Shown here: one piece after another, positions 1-5,089 of the stretch
How positions within the stretch are numbered: the stretch's first letter is position 1
Layout: each line of letters begins with the position of its first letter
Source: Rhodanobacteraceae bacterium
GTDB lineage: Bacteria; Pseudomonadota; Gammaproteobacteria; Xanthomonadales; Rhodanobacteraceae
Assembly: GCA_025924775.1 (NCBI GenBank)
Contig: JAICHS010000191.1
Location: 1 to 5,089 of the forward strand
Reading direction: 5' to 3'
DNA: 5,089 bases
Notes under the pieces: model-generated
Databases searched by the model: none
What the model was told of the DNA's origin: nothing
What the model saw: only the letters and a program-made list of their open reading frames with translations
Program-made: the position numbers and the translations under genes

Positions 1-501
1 ACCCTGCCTGATCCGATTGGCCAATTCCTGTTCGGGGCCGTACGCATCGATGCAGCTCAAAGGTTGAAGCGCGGGGTCGGCATCTTCCAGCACCAGCCAG
101 CCGCCCGGTTTCAGGACGGACAGCATGTTCCGGAATGCACGCTCCCGTTCCGGAAGGTGGACCAATACGAGGCGGGCGTGTACCAGATCGAACCCTCCGT
201 CGGGTGGAGGATCCTGCGCAACGTCATGGATGCGCACTTCGATGTTGTGGGATGTGGCCTCTTTGGCCCAGGAAGCGTCAATATCGGTCGCCAATACACG
301 GCCTGTATCGCCAACGCGTTCTGCAATCTTTCGTACCAGCGTGGGGCCACCAGCGCCCACTTCCCAGCATCGCCAGTCGTAACGCATGCCACAAGCATCG
401 AATTGCCGCAGCGAAACGGGATCGAACAACGCCGACAACAAGACCAGACGTTCGGCGGCCTCCTGTTTTCGATTGTCGAGCAGGTAACTCGAATCACTCA
501 T
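1..501 (-). CDS. Class I SAM-dependent methyltransferase, C-terminus cut by window edge
   Basis: This gene encodes a soluble Rossmann-fold methyltransferase that moves a methyl group from S-adenosylmethionine to an unknown, probably small, acceptor. The first 167 residues are visible, reading from an ATG at 501. The SAM-binding loop is WEVGAGG (residues 46-52, the E-x-G-x-G motif I). It is followed by the acidic end of strand 2 in LATDID (70-75), by HDV (92-94), by motif FDLVHARLVLVHLP (104-117), and by KPGGWLVLED (131-140, post-motif III). The order and spacing are normal for methyltransferase type 11/12/25 domains. A GGAG at 511-508 lies 6 nt before the ATG and supports this start. The gene follows the esterase gene on the same strand after 55 bp, so co-transcription is plausible. 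From memory, the LVHARLVLVHLPERERA wording resembles a methyltransferase family common in actinobacteria, but I could not search for it. The substrate cannot be told. The missing C-terminus would hold the rest of the substrate-binding region. Confidence 0.9.
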   Translation of the reverse strand, partial: MSDSSYLLDNRKQEAAERLVLLSALFDPVSLRQFDACGMRYDWRCWEVGAGGPTLVRKIAERVGDTGRVLATDIDASWAKEATSHNIEVRIHDVAQDPPPDGGFDLVHARLVLVHLPERERAFRNMLSVLKPGGWLVLEDADPALQPLSCIDAYGPEQELANRIRQG

Positions 502-556
502 CGAAGTCTCCGTCGTTCGTGTGTTGTGGCAAGTGAAGCCAGCAAGGGCTCGCCGC

Positions 557-1834
557 TCACTCACCGAGAAGGGCATGCAGGTCGATCGCCTCGGCCATGA
601 CGCGATTGCCGACATCGCCCGGGTGCAGATGGTCGCCGGAATCGTATGCAGGCAGCAGCCGGGTCGGATGCGCCGGGTCGCGCAGGATGGTATCGAAATC
701 GATGACCGCATCGAATGCGCCGCTGTGGCGAATCCAGTCGTTGACCTGTTGCCGGATGCGTTCCTTGCCGGCGCTGTAGTAATCGCGCATCGGCGTATCT
801 TCGAGCGCGCCTTCGAAGGGCGTCAGGGTGGCACCGATGATGCGCACCCCGCGCGCGTGGGCACGCGCGATCAACTGCTGGTAGCCGGCGATCAGATCCT
901 GGGCGGTGGTCGATTCGTCGGACAAGGCCAGCGGCGTGTCCTTCCAGGCGATATCGTTGATGCCCATCAACACGATCACCGCGCAGATGCCAGGTTGTGC
1001 CAGCACGTCGCGCTGGAAGCGCGCGAGCGCGTTCACACCCATTTTGTCGCGCAGCATGCGGCCGCCGGAAATGCCGGCGTTGAGCACGGCCACGTCGCGG
1101 GGCGCCAGTCGTTGCGCGAGAAAATCCGGCCAGCGCGCGTCGGCATCCATGGTGGCGCCGTCGCCATCGGTGATCGAATCGCCGATCGCCACCACCGTGC
1201 GCGTCCCGGGTGCGGCTTCTACCTGGATGGCGGCCAGGAACACGCGCGTGGTCAGGGTGGAGTCGACCTTCAGTGACGTCGCCGCGGTCTGATTGCCGGC
1301 CCCGACATAAGCGGTCTGGCGTGCATCCCAGTGGAAGCTGGCCGGCGCCGTGGGATCAGGCAGATACAGGCTGACGGCAAGGTGCGACAAGGCGGCAACG
1401 TCCAGGTCGACAGGGTCGCTGAGCATCGGCGCGCCAGGCGGAATGACCACCGACGTCTTGCCACCGAAGGTCAGGACGCGGTCACTGCCGGGCACGATCG
1501 AGGCATCTTTCCGCGACAAGGCGATATCTGCCGAACCGATCTTGAGAGGGTGTGTGCCATAGGCGTTCGACAACAGGATACGCACGCGTGAGCCGCCGAT
1601 GCTGACCCGCGCGACCTGACGCACCGTCTGGTCCCAAAGTTGGTGTGGCAGATTGGTGGGCAGGGGAAAGTCGCCGTTCCAGCGTGCTTCCGGGCTGGCT
1701 ATCCAGGTGTTAATCCAAGCGGGCTGTGCTTGTGCTTGAACCTGTTCCGGTGCGGCGTGCGACGGCTGGGCGATGCCGGCCATCGTCAACAAGGCCGCGA
1801 GCAGGCCAGTCCAGCGACGTGTTCTCGTGTTCAT
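557..1834 (-). CDS. Exported SGNH/GDSL-family esterase (XynE-like)
   Basis: This is a 425-residue serine hydrolase of the SGNH superfamily, probably an acyl or acetyl ester hydrolase acting outside the cytoplasm. It starts with a Sec signal peptide: basic RTRR at 4-7, a hydrophobic stretch at 10-22 and a likely SHA|A cleavage after residue 27. A beta-rich domain follows (about 40-205, TWIASPEARW...). The catalytic domain starts near 213 with block I GDSITDG (218-224, nucleophile Ser220). It continues with block II NAGISGG (252-258, oxyanion glycine), block III GIND (291-294, Asn293) and block V DHLHPGD (401-407, Asp401 and His404). All four SGNH residues are therefore present and the enzyme should be active. 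The length and two-domain plan match XynE-like or polysaccharide-esterase relatives of about 400 residues. AGGA ends 5 nt before the ATG. The gene lies 47 bp downstream of the transporter gene. The substrate is not known; acetylated plant glycans are a guess from the family. Confidence 0.93.
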   Translation of the reverse strand: MNTRTRRWTGLLAALLTMAGIAQPSHAAPEQVQAQAQPAWINTWIASPEARWNGDFPLPTNLPHQLWDQTVRQVARVSIGGSRVRILLSNAYGTHPLKIGSADIALSRKDASIVPGSDRVLTFGGKTSVVIPPGAPMLSDPVDLDVAALSHLAVSLYLPDPTAPASFHWDARQTAYVGAGNQTAATSLKVDSTLTTRVFLAAIQVEAAPGTRTVVAIGDSITDGDGATMDADARWPDFLAQRLAPRDVAVLNAGISGGRMLRDKMGVNALARFQRDVLAQPGICAVIVLMGINDIAWKDTPLALSDESTTAQDLIAGYQQLIARAHARGVRIIGATLTPFEGALEDTPMRDYYSAGKERIRQQVNDWIRHSGAFDAVIDFDTILRDPAHPTRLLPAYDSGDHLHPGDVGNRVMAEAIDLHALLGE

Positions 1835-1881
1835 GCTTTTCCTGATGCAGCGGTGCGGATGGTTTCAACGGCGAGAGAGAT

Positions 1882-3081
1882 TCAGACCTGCGGACAGGCC
1901 AGGGAACTGCGGACGGTGCGCCGACGTTCGCTGCGCACCGTAAACAGCGCCAACGCAATGCCGATCACAGTGACCAGCGCCGCCACCCACGGCAGCGCGG
2001 AGAGGCCGAACCCACGCGCGATGGTTTCGCTGCCCAGCCACGCGCCAAGCGCATTGGCGAGGTTGAAAGCACCGATGTTGAGACTGGAGGCCAGGCTCGG
2101 GGCGGCGGCGGCCTTTTGCATCACCCACAGTTGCAGCGGCGCCACGGTGGCAAACATGGCGGCGCCCAGCAATGCGGTGAACAGAACCATCAGCACGCGG
2201 TTGTCCAGCACCAGTGCGAACCCGCCAAGCACCACAGCCAGTGCCGCAAGCGTGCCGAGCAACGCCGGAATCAAGCGACGATCGGCCAGTCGGCCGCCGA
2301 GCGGATTGCCAATCAGCATGCCAACGCCGAACGTCAGCAGGATCGGCGACACCGCCGAGTCGGCAAAGCCGGTGACCTGGGTCAGCATCGGCGCGATGTA
2401 GGTGTAGATCACGAACACCCCGGCGAAGCCGAACACGGTCGTGGCAAGCCCCAGCAGTACCGGAGCGCCGGCGATCGCGCGCAGCTCGGTAGCGAGCGCG
2501 ACCGGTTTGGCGTCTTCGCGAATGTCCGGCGCCAACCACATCAGCGCGGCGATGGCAGCCACACCAATGGCCGAAACCGCCCAGAACGGCGCATGCCAGC
2601 CGAAGTGCAGGCCCAGCCAGGCACCGGCCGGCACCCCCAGCAACGTGGCCAAGGCCAGGCCGTTGAACATGGTGGCAATGGCATAGGCTTGGCGGTCGCG
2701 CTCCACCAGCGAGGTGGCCACGACCGAGCCCACGCCGAAGAAGGTGCCGTGCGCAAGCGAGGTCACGATGCGCGCTGCCATCAACATGGTGTAGTCGCTG
2801 GCCAGCGCGCTGAGCAGGTTGCCCAACGTGAAGGTGGCCATCAGGGCCAGCAGCACCGTCTTGCGCGACCAGCGCCTGGTTCCCAGCGTGATCAGCGGGG
2901 CGCCGACGAACACCCCGAAGGCATAGCCGGAAATCAGCAGCCCTGCGACCGCGATGCTCACCTGCAGATCGGTGGCGATCTGCGGCAGCAGGCCCATGGG
3001 CAGAAATTCGGTGGTGCCGATGCCGAAGGCGCCGACGGCCAGCGCGTACAGCGCGGGCGGAGTGCGTGAGGCGGAAACCAT
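1882..3081 (-). CDS. MFS transporter, DHA1 family, YdhP/AraJ-like
   Basis: This is a 12-helix inner-membrane permease of the major facilitator superfamily, expected to drive proton-coupled export of small molecules such as drugs or sugars. I read 399 residues from the ATG at 3081. The N-terminus (GAFGIGTTEFLPMGLLPQIA, 18-37) and the run NIGAFNLANALGA (335-347) closely resemble what I recall of E. coli YdhP. The loop between helices 2 and 3 has GTRRWSRK (67-74) in place of the classical GxxxDRxGRR motif A, which also resembles YdhP. GGRLADRR (262-269) is the equivalent loop between helices 8 and 9. A GTG at 3132 in the same frame would add 17 residues. I prefer 3081 because it has GGAG 10 nt upstream, because the extension is hydrophilic and unlike the family, and because 3132 lacks a ribosome site. 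A LysR gene diverges from it, and the esterase gene follows. The substrate is not predictable from sequence. Confidence 0.93.
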   Translation of the reverse strand: MVSASRTPPALYALAVGAFGIGTTEFLPMGLLPQIATDLQVSIAVAGLLISGYAFGVFVGAPLITLGTRRWSRKTVLLALMATFTLGNLLSALASDYTMLMAARIVTSLAHGTFFGVGSVVATSLVERDRQAYAIATMFNGLALATLLGVPAGAWLGLHFGWHAPFWAVSAIGVAAIAALMWLAPDIREDAKPVALATELRAIAGAPVLLGLATTVFGFAGVFVIYTYIAPMLTQVTGFADSAVSPILLTFGVGMLIGNPLGGRLADRRLIPALLGTLAALAVVLGGFALVLDNRVLMVLFTALLGAAMFATVAPLQLWVMQKAAAAPSLASSLNIGAFNLANALGAWLGSETIARGFGLSALPWVAALVTVIGIALALFTVRSERRRTVRSSLACPQV

Positions 3082-3120
3082 GGCGTGAACGCTCCAGCGG
3101 AAAGCGTGCAGCCTAGACAC

Positions 3121-3151
3121 TTGCGTCTTCACAAGAAACCGCCAGTATGCT
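3121..3151 (+). promoter_or_regulatory. Weak candidate promoter for the lysR-type gene
   Basis: TTGCGT at 3121-3126 (four of six matches to TTGACA) and TATGCT at 3146-3151 (four of six matches to TATAAT) form a sigma70-like pair. The 19-nt spacer is longer than ideal. Transcription would begin near 3158, inside the inverted repeat, which would suit autorepression. The pair is weak and rests on position as much as on sequence. I found no comparably good promoter on the minus strand for the transporter. Confidence 0.25.
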
Positions 3152-3180
3152 GATTCATCTTCAACGAATCATTGAGAATC
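3151..3180. promoter_or_regulatory. Candidate LysR-type operator: inverted repeat plus a third half-site
   Basis: TGATTC at 3151-3156 and GAATCA at 3166-3171 are exact reverse complements separated by 9 bp. T3155 and A3167 sit inside this repeat as T-N11-A, the general signature of LysR-type binding sites. GAATC occurs again at 3176-3180, 10 bp (about one helical turn) after the copy at 3166-3170, and ends immediately before the GTG start of the regulator. The site lies 70-100 bp upstream of the transporter start, the usual location of a recognition site for a divergently transcribed target. The symmetry is seen directly; binding by the neighbouring regulator is inferred from position and family habit. 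Confidence 0.6.
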
Positions 3181-4110
3181 GTGGACCACCTCGACGATCT
3201 TTCCCTGTTCCTGCGGGTGCTGGATCAGGGCTCGATCAGCGCAGCGGCGCGCAGCCTCGATCTTTCCGTGGCGGTGGCCAGCCAGCGGGTGCAACGACTG
3301 GAACGTCGGCTGGGCGTGCGCCTGCTGCAACGGACCACCAGGCGGCTGCACCCGACGCCGGAGGGCCGCCTGCTGGCTGAGCAAGGGCGCGTGCTGGTCG
3401 AGGATCTGGATGCACTCACCACCGGATTGCGCGAAGGTGCGACCGGTGTGTCAGGCACCTTGCGCGTCACGATGTCGGCCGGCTTCGGTCGCGAATACGT
3501 CTCGCCGCTGCTGCCTGAATTCCTGGCGCGATATCCAAAGCTGCGCCTGTTTGCACATCTTTCCGACGAACTGGTGGATGTGGTCGGTGCAGGTTTCGAT
3601 CTGGCGATTCGCATCGGCCGACTGGACGATTCGAGCCTGGTGGCGCGGCCATTGGCCAGCAATCGACGTCTGCTGTGTGCTGCGCCGGCTTATCTCGATC
3701 GAAACGGCCGTCCGCGCACGCCTGCCGATCTGGCGCGGCATGAGTGTTTGCTGTTGACCGGTCGCAATGGTGTGCAGGACGTGTGGCGGCTCATCGATCG
3801 GCGCGGTCGCGAGCACATGACGCGCGTGAAGGGACGTTTCGAAACCACGCTGGGCGAATTGATCCGCGATGCAGTACTCGCCGGACAGGGCATCGCCTTG
3901 CACTCGCTGTGGCACGTGCACAAGGAGCTGGCGGACGGCCGATTGGAAGTGGTGCTGCCGGGCTACACGCTGCCAGAAAGCAGCGTCTGGTCGGTGATGC
4001 CGCAACGTCGGTTGGTGCCACCGCGCGTGCGTGCGTTCACCGATTTCCTGATCGAGAAGCTTGGCGATCCGCCGCCGTGGGAGCGTCAGGAGCGCCGCCA
4101 AGTGAGTTGA
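3181..4110 (+). CDS. LysR-family transcriptional regulator, CrgA/DmlR-like
   Basis: This is a 309-residue LysR-type regulator of normal length, expected to act as a tetramer on DNA in response to a small effector. The winged helix-turn-helix spans about residues 3-62 (LSLFLRVLDQGSISAAARSL, recognition helix near 29-45, then RLLQRTTRRLHPTPEG at 47-62). A linker helix follows to about 88. The periplasmic-binding-protein-like effector domain runs from GTLRVTM (92-98) to about 295, including FDLAIRIGRLDDSSLVARPL (139-158), typical of the CrgA-like group. I chose the GTG at 3181 because it gives MDHLDDLSLFLRV, the standard LysR start. A TTG at 3172 would add three residues, and a stop codon at 3151-3153 excludes anything longer. 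No strong Shine-Dalgarno precedes it, only GAGA three bases away. It diverges from the transporter gene and probably controls it and itself through the operator at 3151-3180. The effector is unknown. Confidence 0.94.
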   Translation: MDHLDDLSLFLRVLDQGSISAAARSLDLSVAVASQRVQRLERRLGVRLLQRTTRRLHPTPEGRLLAEQGRVLVEDLDALTTGLREGATGVSGTLRVTMSAGFGREYVSPLLPEFLARYPKLRLFAHLSDELVDVVGAGFDLAIRIGRLDDSSLVARPLASNRRLLCAAPAYLDRNGRPRTPADLARHECLLLTGRNGVQDVWRLIDRRGREHMTRVKGRFETTLGELIRDAVLAGQGIALHSLWHVHKELADGRLEVVLPGYTLPESSVWSVMPQRRLVPPRVRAFTDFLIEKLGDPPPWERQERRQVS

Positions 4111-4160
4111 CATTGTTCGCGCGGGATCGGGGCGAGCTCATCGTGGTGTTCCACAGCTAC

Positions 4161-4214
4161 GGACATCGCTTCAGAACCTCCGCGCGATTCGAAGTTGCGC
4201 GTCACCAGATGTCC
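4161..4214 (+). repeat. Nested inverted repeats
   Basis: GGACATC (4161-4167) and GATGTCC (4208-4214) are perfect 7-bp reverse complements. Between them lies a second pair, CGCGC (4181-4185) and GCGCG (4197-4201). In RNA this could fold as a hairpin on top of a closing stem, with internal unpaired stretches of 13 and 6 nt. It may contribute to ending the regulator transcript, but there is no T-tract. The arms are short and could be chance in GC-rich DNA. Confidence 0.35.
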
Positions 4215-4241
4215 ACAACGGCTTCGCTTTCCATTCACAGG

Positions 4242-4269
4242 GATGTCTGCAGAATCATTGGCAGATATC
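4242..4269 (+). promoter_or_regulatory. Hairpin in the leader of the DUF3606 gene
   Basis: GATGTCTGC (4242-4250) pairs with GCAGATATC (4261-4269) in a 9-bp stem with one G-U pair, closing a 10-nt loop (4251-4260). The stem ends 4 nt before the AAGGAG ribosome binding site (4274-4279). It could stabilise the leader or affect initiation, or be part of a weak terminator for the regulator gene. No T-run follows, so intrinsic termination is unlikely. The base pairing is visible; the role is not. Confidence 0.45.
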
Positions 4270-4285
4270 GACCAAGGAGCGCGTC

Positions 4286-4468
4286 ATGGCAGACGACAAA
4301 AGCAAGCAAGGACCGCAGGATCGCTCGCGTATAAACGTGAATGAGCGCTACGAACTCGACTACTGGTCCAAGAAATTTGGAGTGTCGGAAGACGATCTGA
4401 AGCGTGCGGTGGACAAAGTTGGCGCAATGGCTGACGATGTGGAGAAGGAACTCAAGAGAAGGACGTGA
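4286..4468 (+). CDS. DUF3606 domain protein, 60 residues
   Basis: This is a small, soluble, highly charged protein made almost wholly of one DUF3606 domain. The conserved core runs from about residue 11 to 47: DRSRINVN (12-19), then a YELDYWSKKFGVSEDDLKRAV segment (22-42). The phrase FGVSEDDLKRAV resembles the short helix-turn found in small DNA-binding or adaptor proteins, but no function is established for the family as far as I know. There is no signal peptide or membrane segment, so a cytoplasmic location is expected. The start is firm: AAGGAG lies 6 nt before the ATG. The stop codon overlaps the GTG start of the downstream phosphoesterase-domain gene, which indicates one transcript and coupled translation. 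That is the only clue to its job: a possible link with DNA end repair, by context alone. Confidence 0.88.
   Translation: MADDKSKQGPQDRSRINVNERYELDYWSKKFGVSEDDLKRAVDKVGAMADDVEKELKRRT
4457..4468 (+). promoter_or_regulatory. Overlapping stop/start (GTGA) with internal ribosome site
   Basis: The TGA of the DUF3606 gene (4466-4468) overlaps the GTG start of the next gene (4465-4467). The purine-rich AGAAGGA at 4457-4463 lies only 1-2 nt before the GTG, too close for a good independent initiation site. Translational coupling by reinitiation is therefore likely. The chosen GTG is supported because it yields the MSL..Y..KR.F..TPEP opening typical of LigD proteins. Confidence 0.7.
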
Positions 4469-5089
4469 GCCTTCAGAGTTACCGGCGCAAGCGGCGGTTT
4501 GATCGGACCCCCGAACCTCAGCCTGAAGGCTCGGTCAAGCTTGGCGCGCGGCCTTTGTTTGTGGTGCAGCTCCACCATGCCTCTCGCCGTCACTATGACG
4601 TGCGTTTGCAAGTCGGCGATGTGCTGAAGAGTTGGGCCTGCCCCAAAGGCCCGAGCTACGACCCGGAAGTGAAACGCCTTGCCGTCGAGGTCGAGGACCA
4701 CCCGGTGTCCTATGCGGCGTTCGAAGGGGACATTCCCGACGGCTATGGCGCCGGCCATGTGGATCTTTTCGACACGGGGGTATGGGCGACTTCGGGCGAC
4801 GCCGAGGCGCAACTTCAGAAGGGACACCTCCGGTTCGAACTCTTCGGTGAGCGATTGCGCGGTGGCTGGCATCTGGTTCGCAGCCATCGTAAGGAACGCC
4901 AGCCCGCATGGTTCCTGATCAAGGACAAGGACGGCTTCGTTGCGGACATCGAAGCCGATGACCTGCTCGACAAGGCCATGGTCGCAAGCACCGTCAAGGC
5001 CGCCGGCCGCAGCGGCGGTGCCGCGGATGTCGCCGAGAAGCTCAAACAGTCGCCGCGCAAGAAACCCGTCTCCAAGCGAAAGAGCAAGC
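4465..5089 (+). CDS. ligD: LigD-type 3'-phosphoesterase domain protein, C-terminus cut by window edge
   Basis: The visible 208 residues are the 3'-phosphoesterase (PE) module of bacterial non-homologous end joining, which removes 3'-phosphates and 3'-ribonucleotides from DNA ends so that they can be ligated. It opens with a basic tail ending in FDRTPEP (12-18). The PE core covers about 30-157: FVVQLHHASRRHYDVRL (32-48), LKSWACPKGPS (54-64), EVEDHPVSYAAFEG (75-88) and GYGAGHVDLFDTGVW (93-107). His37, His43, Asp45, Arg47 and His79 align with His42, His48, Asp50, Arg52 and His84, the catalytic and metal-binding residues described for Pseudomonas aeruginosa LigD, so the domain should be active. 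After FLIKDKDGF (150-158) comes a linker, then a Lys/Arg-rich stretch up to the window edge (about 192-208). The ligase and polymerase domains of a full LigD would lie beyond it; a stand-alone PE protein is equally possible. No ku gene is visible in the window. Confidence 0.88.
   Translation, partial: MSLQSYRRKRRFDRTPEPQPEGSVKLGARPLFVVQLHHASRRHYDVRLQVGDVLKSWACPKGPSYDPEVKRLAVEVEDHPVSYAAFEGDIPDGYGAGHVDLFDTGVWATSGDAEAQLQKGHLRFELFGERLRGGWHLVRSHRKERQPAWFLIKDKDGFVADIEADDLLDKAMVASTVKAAGRSGGAADVAEKLKQSPRKKPVSKRKSK

Larger units (their letters stand above)
4111..4285. other. 175-bp intergenic region between the LysR gene and the DUF3606 gene
   Basis: No reading frame here looks like a gene. I see no intrinsic terminator with a T-run after the regulator gene, and no clear sigma70 promoter, although a promoter for the downstream pair would be expected here. 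The region holds two inverted-repeat structures (4161-4214 and 4242-4269, listed separately) and a good Shine-Dalgarno, AAGGAG at 4274-4279, 6 nt before the DUF3606 ATG. Confidence 0.6.

Noticed and set aside
502..556. Hairpin AGCC-N6-GGCT between the esterase and methyltransferase genes as a terminator
   Set aside because: The stem has only four pairs with no T-run, so it is too weak to call.
521..1276. Open frame (251 codons) on the plus strand opposite the esterase gene
   Set aside because: The composition is low in hydrophobic core residues, there is no domain, and it covers the catalytic part of a well-supported SGNH hydrolase on the other strand.
1640..2401. Open frame (253 codons) on the plus strand spanning two minus-strand genes
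   Set aside because: It crosses the boundary between the esterase and transporter genes and is Ser/Ala/Pro-rich with no recognisable motif, as expected of a shadow frame.
2116..3069. Long open frame (317 codons) on the plus strand opposite the transporter gene
   Set aside because: The translation is rich in Gln, Arg, His and Gly with no recognisable domain, and the opposite strand carries a clear MFS protein. This is the usual antisense shadow in GC-rich DNA.
3451..4113. Open frame (220 codons) on the minus strand opposite the LysR gene
   Set aside because: It lies opposite a complete LysR protein of normal length with recognisable domains and has no motif or ribosome site of its own.
4174..4203. 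Possible sigma-E-type promoter (GAAC ... CGTC) before the DUF3606 gene
   Set aside because: The distance between the two elements is 22 bp, well outside the roughly 16-17 bp spacing expected for this promoter class.
4111..4215. Intrinsic terminator after the LysR gene
   Set aside because: The inverted repeats here are short, and no run of T follows any of them.
3744..4334. Open frame (196 codons) on the plus strand running from the LysR gene into the DUF3606 gene
   Set aside because: It overlaps two well-supported genes in another frame, and its translation is Arg/Ala-rich without domain features.

Overview
The window is a GC-rich, densely coded piece of chromosome, most likely from a gammaproteobacterium of the Xanthomonas/Luteibacter/Rhodanobacter type. 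That placement is an inference from codon bias, the type of genes and general resemblance; nothing in the window fixes the taxon. It contains six protein-coding genes, two of them cut by the window ends. I see no tRNA, rRNA, CRISPR array, insertion sequence or phage gene.

Left block, minus strand (1-3081). Read in transcription order it holds a YdhP/AraJ-like MFS transporter of the inner membrane, an exported SGNH/GDSL esterase with an N-terminal beta-rich domain, and a class I SAM-dependent methyltransferase that runs off the left edge. The gaps are 47 and 55 bp and show no convincing terminator, so the three may form one transcription unit.

Middle (3082-4110). A LysR-type regulator of the CrgA/DmlR-like group is transcribed divergently from the transporter. 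The region between them carries a perfect inverted repeat, TGATTC-N9-GAATCA, which contains the T-N11-A signature of LysR operators, plus a third half-site one helical turn away that abuts the lysR start codon. This is the classic layout of a LysR regulator controlling itself and its divergent neighbour.

Right block, plus strand (4111-5089). A 175-bp intergenic stretch with two inverted-repeat structures leads to a 60-residue DUF3606 protein. Its stop codon overlaps the GTG start of a gene for a LigD-type 3'-phosphoesterase (PE) domain, the end-cleaning module of bacterial non-homologous end joining. All five active-site positions known from the Pseudomonas enzyme are present. The gene is cut at the right edge, so it is unclear whether it is a full PE-ligase-polymerase LigD or a stand-alone PE protein.

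Nothing here is clearly a new system. The points most worth following are the coupled DUF3606-PE gene pair, the structured leader before it, and the three-half-site operator.
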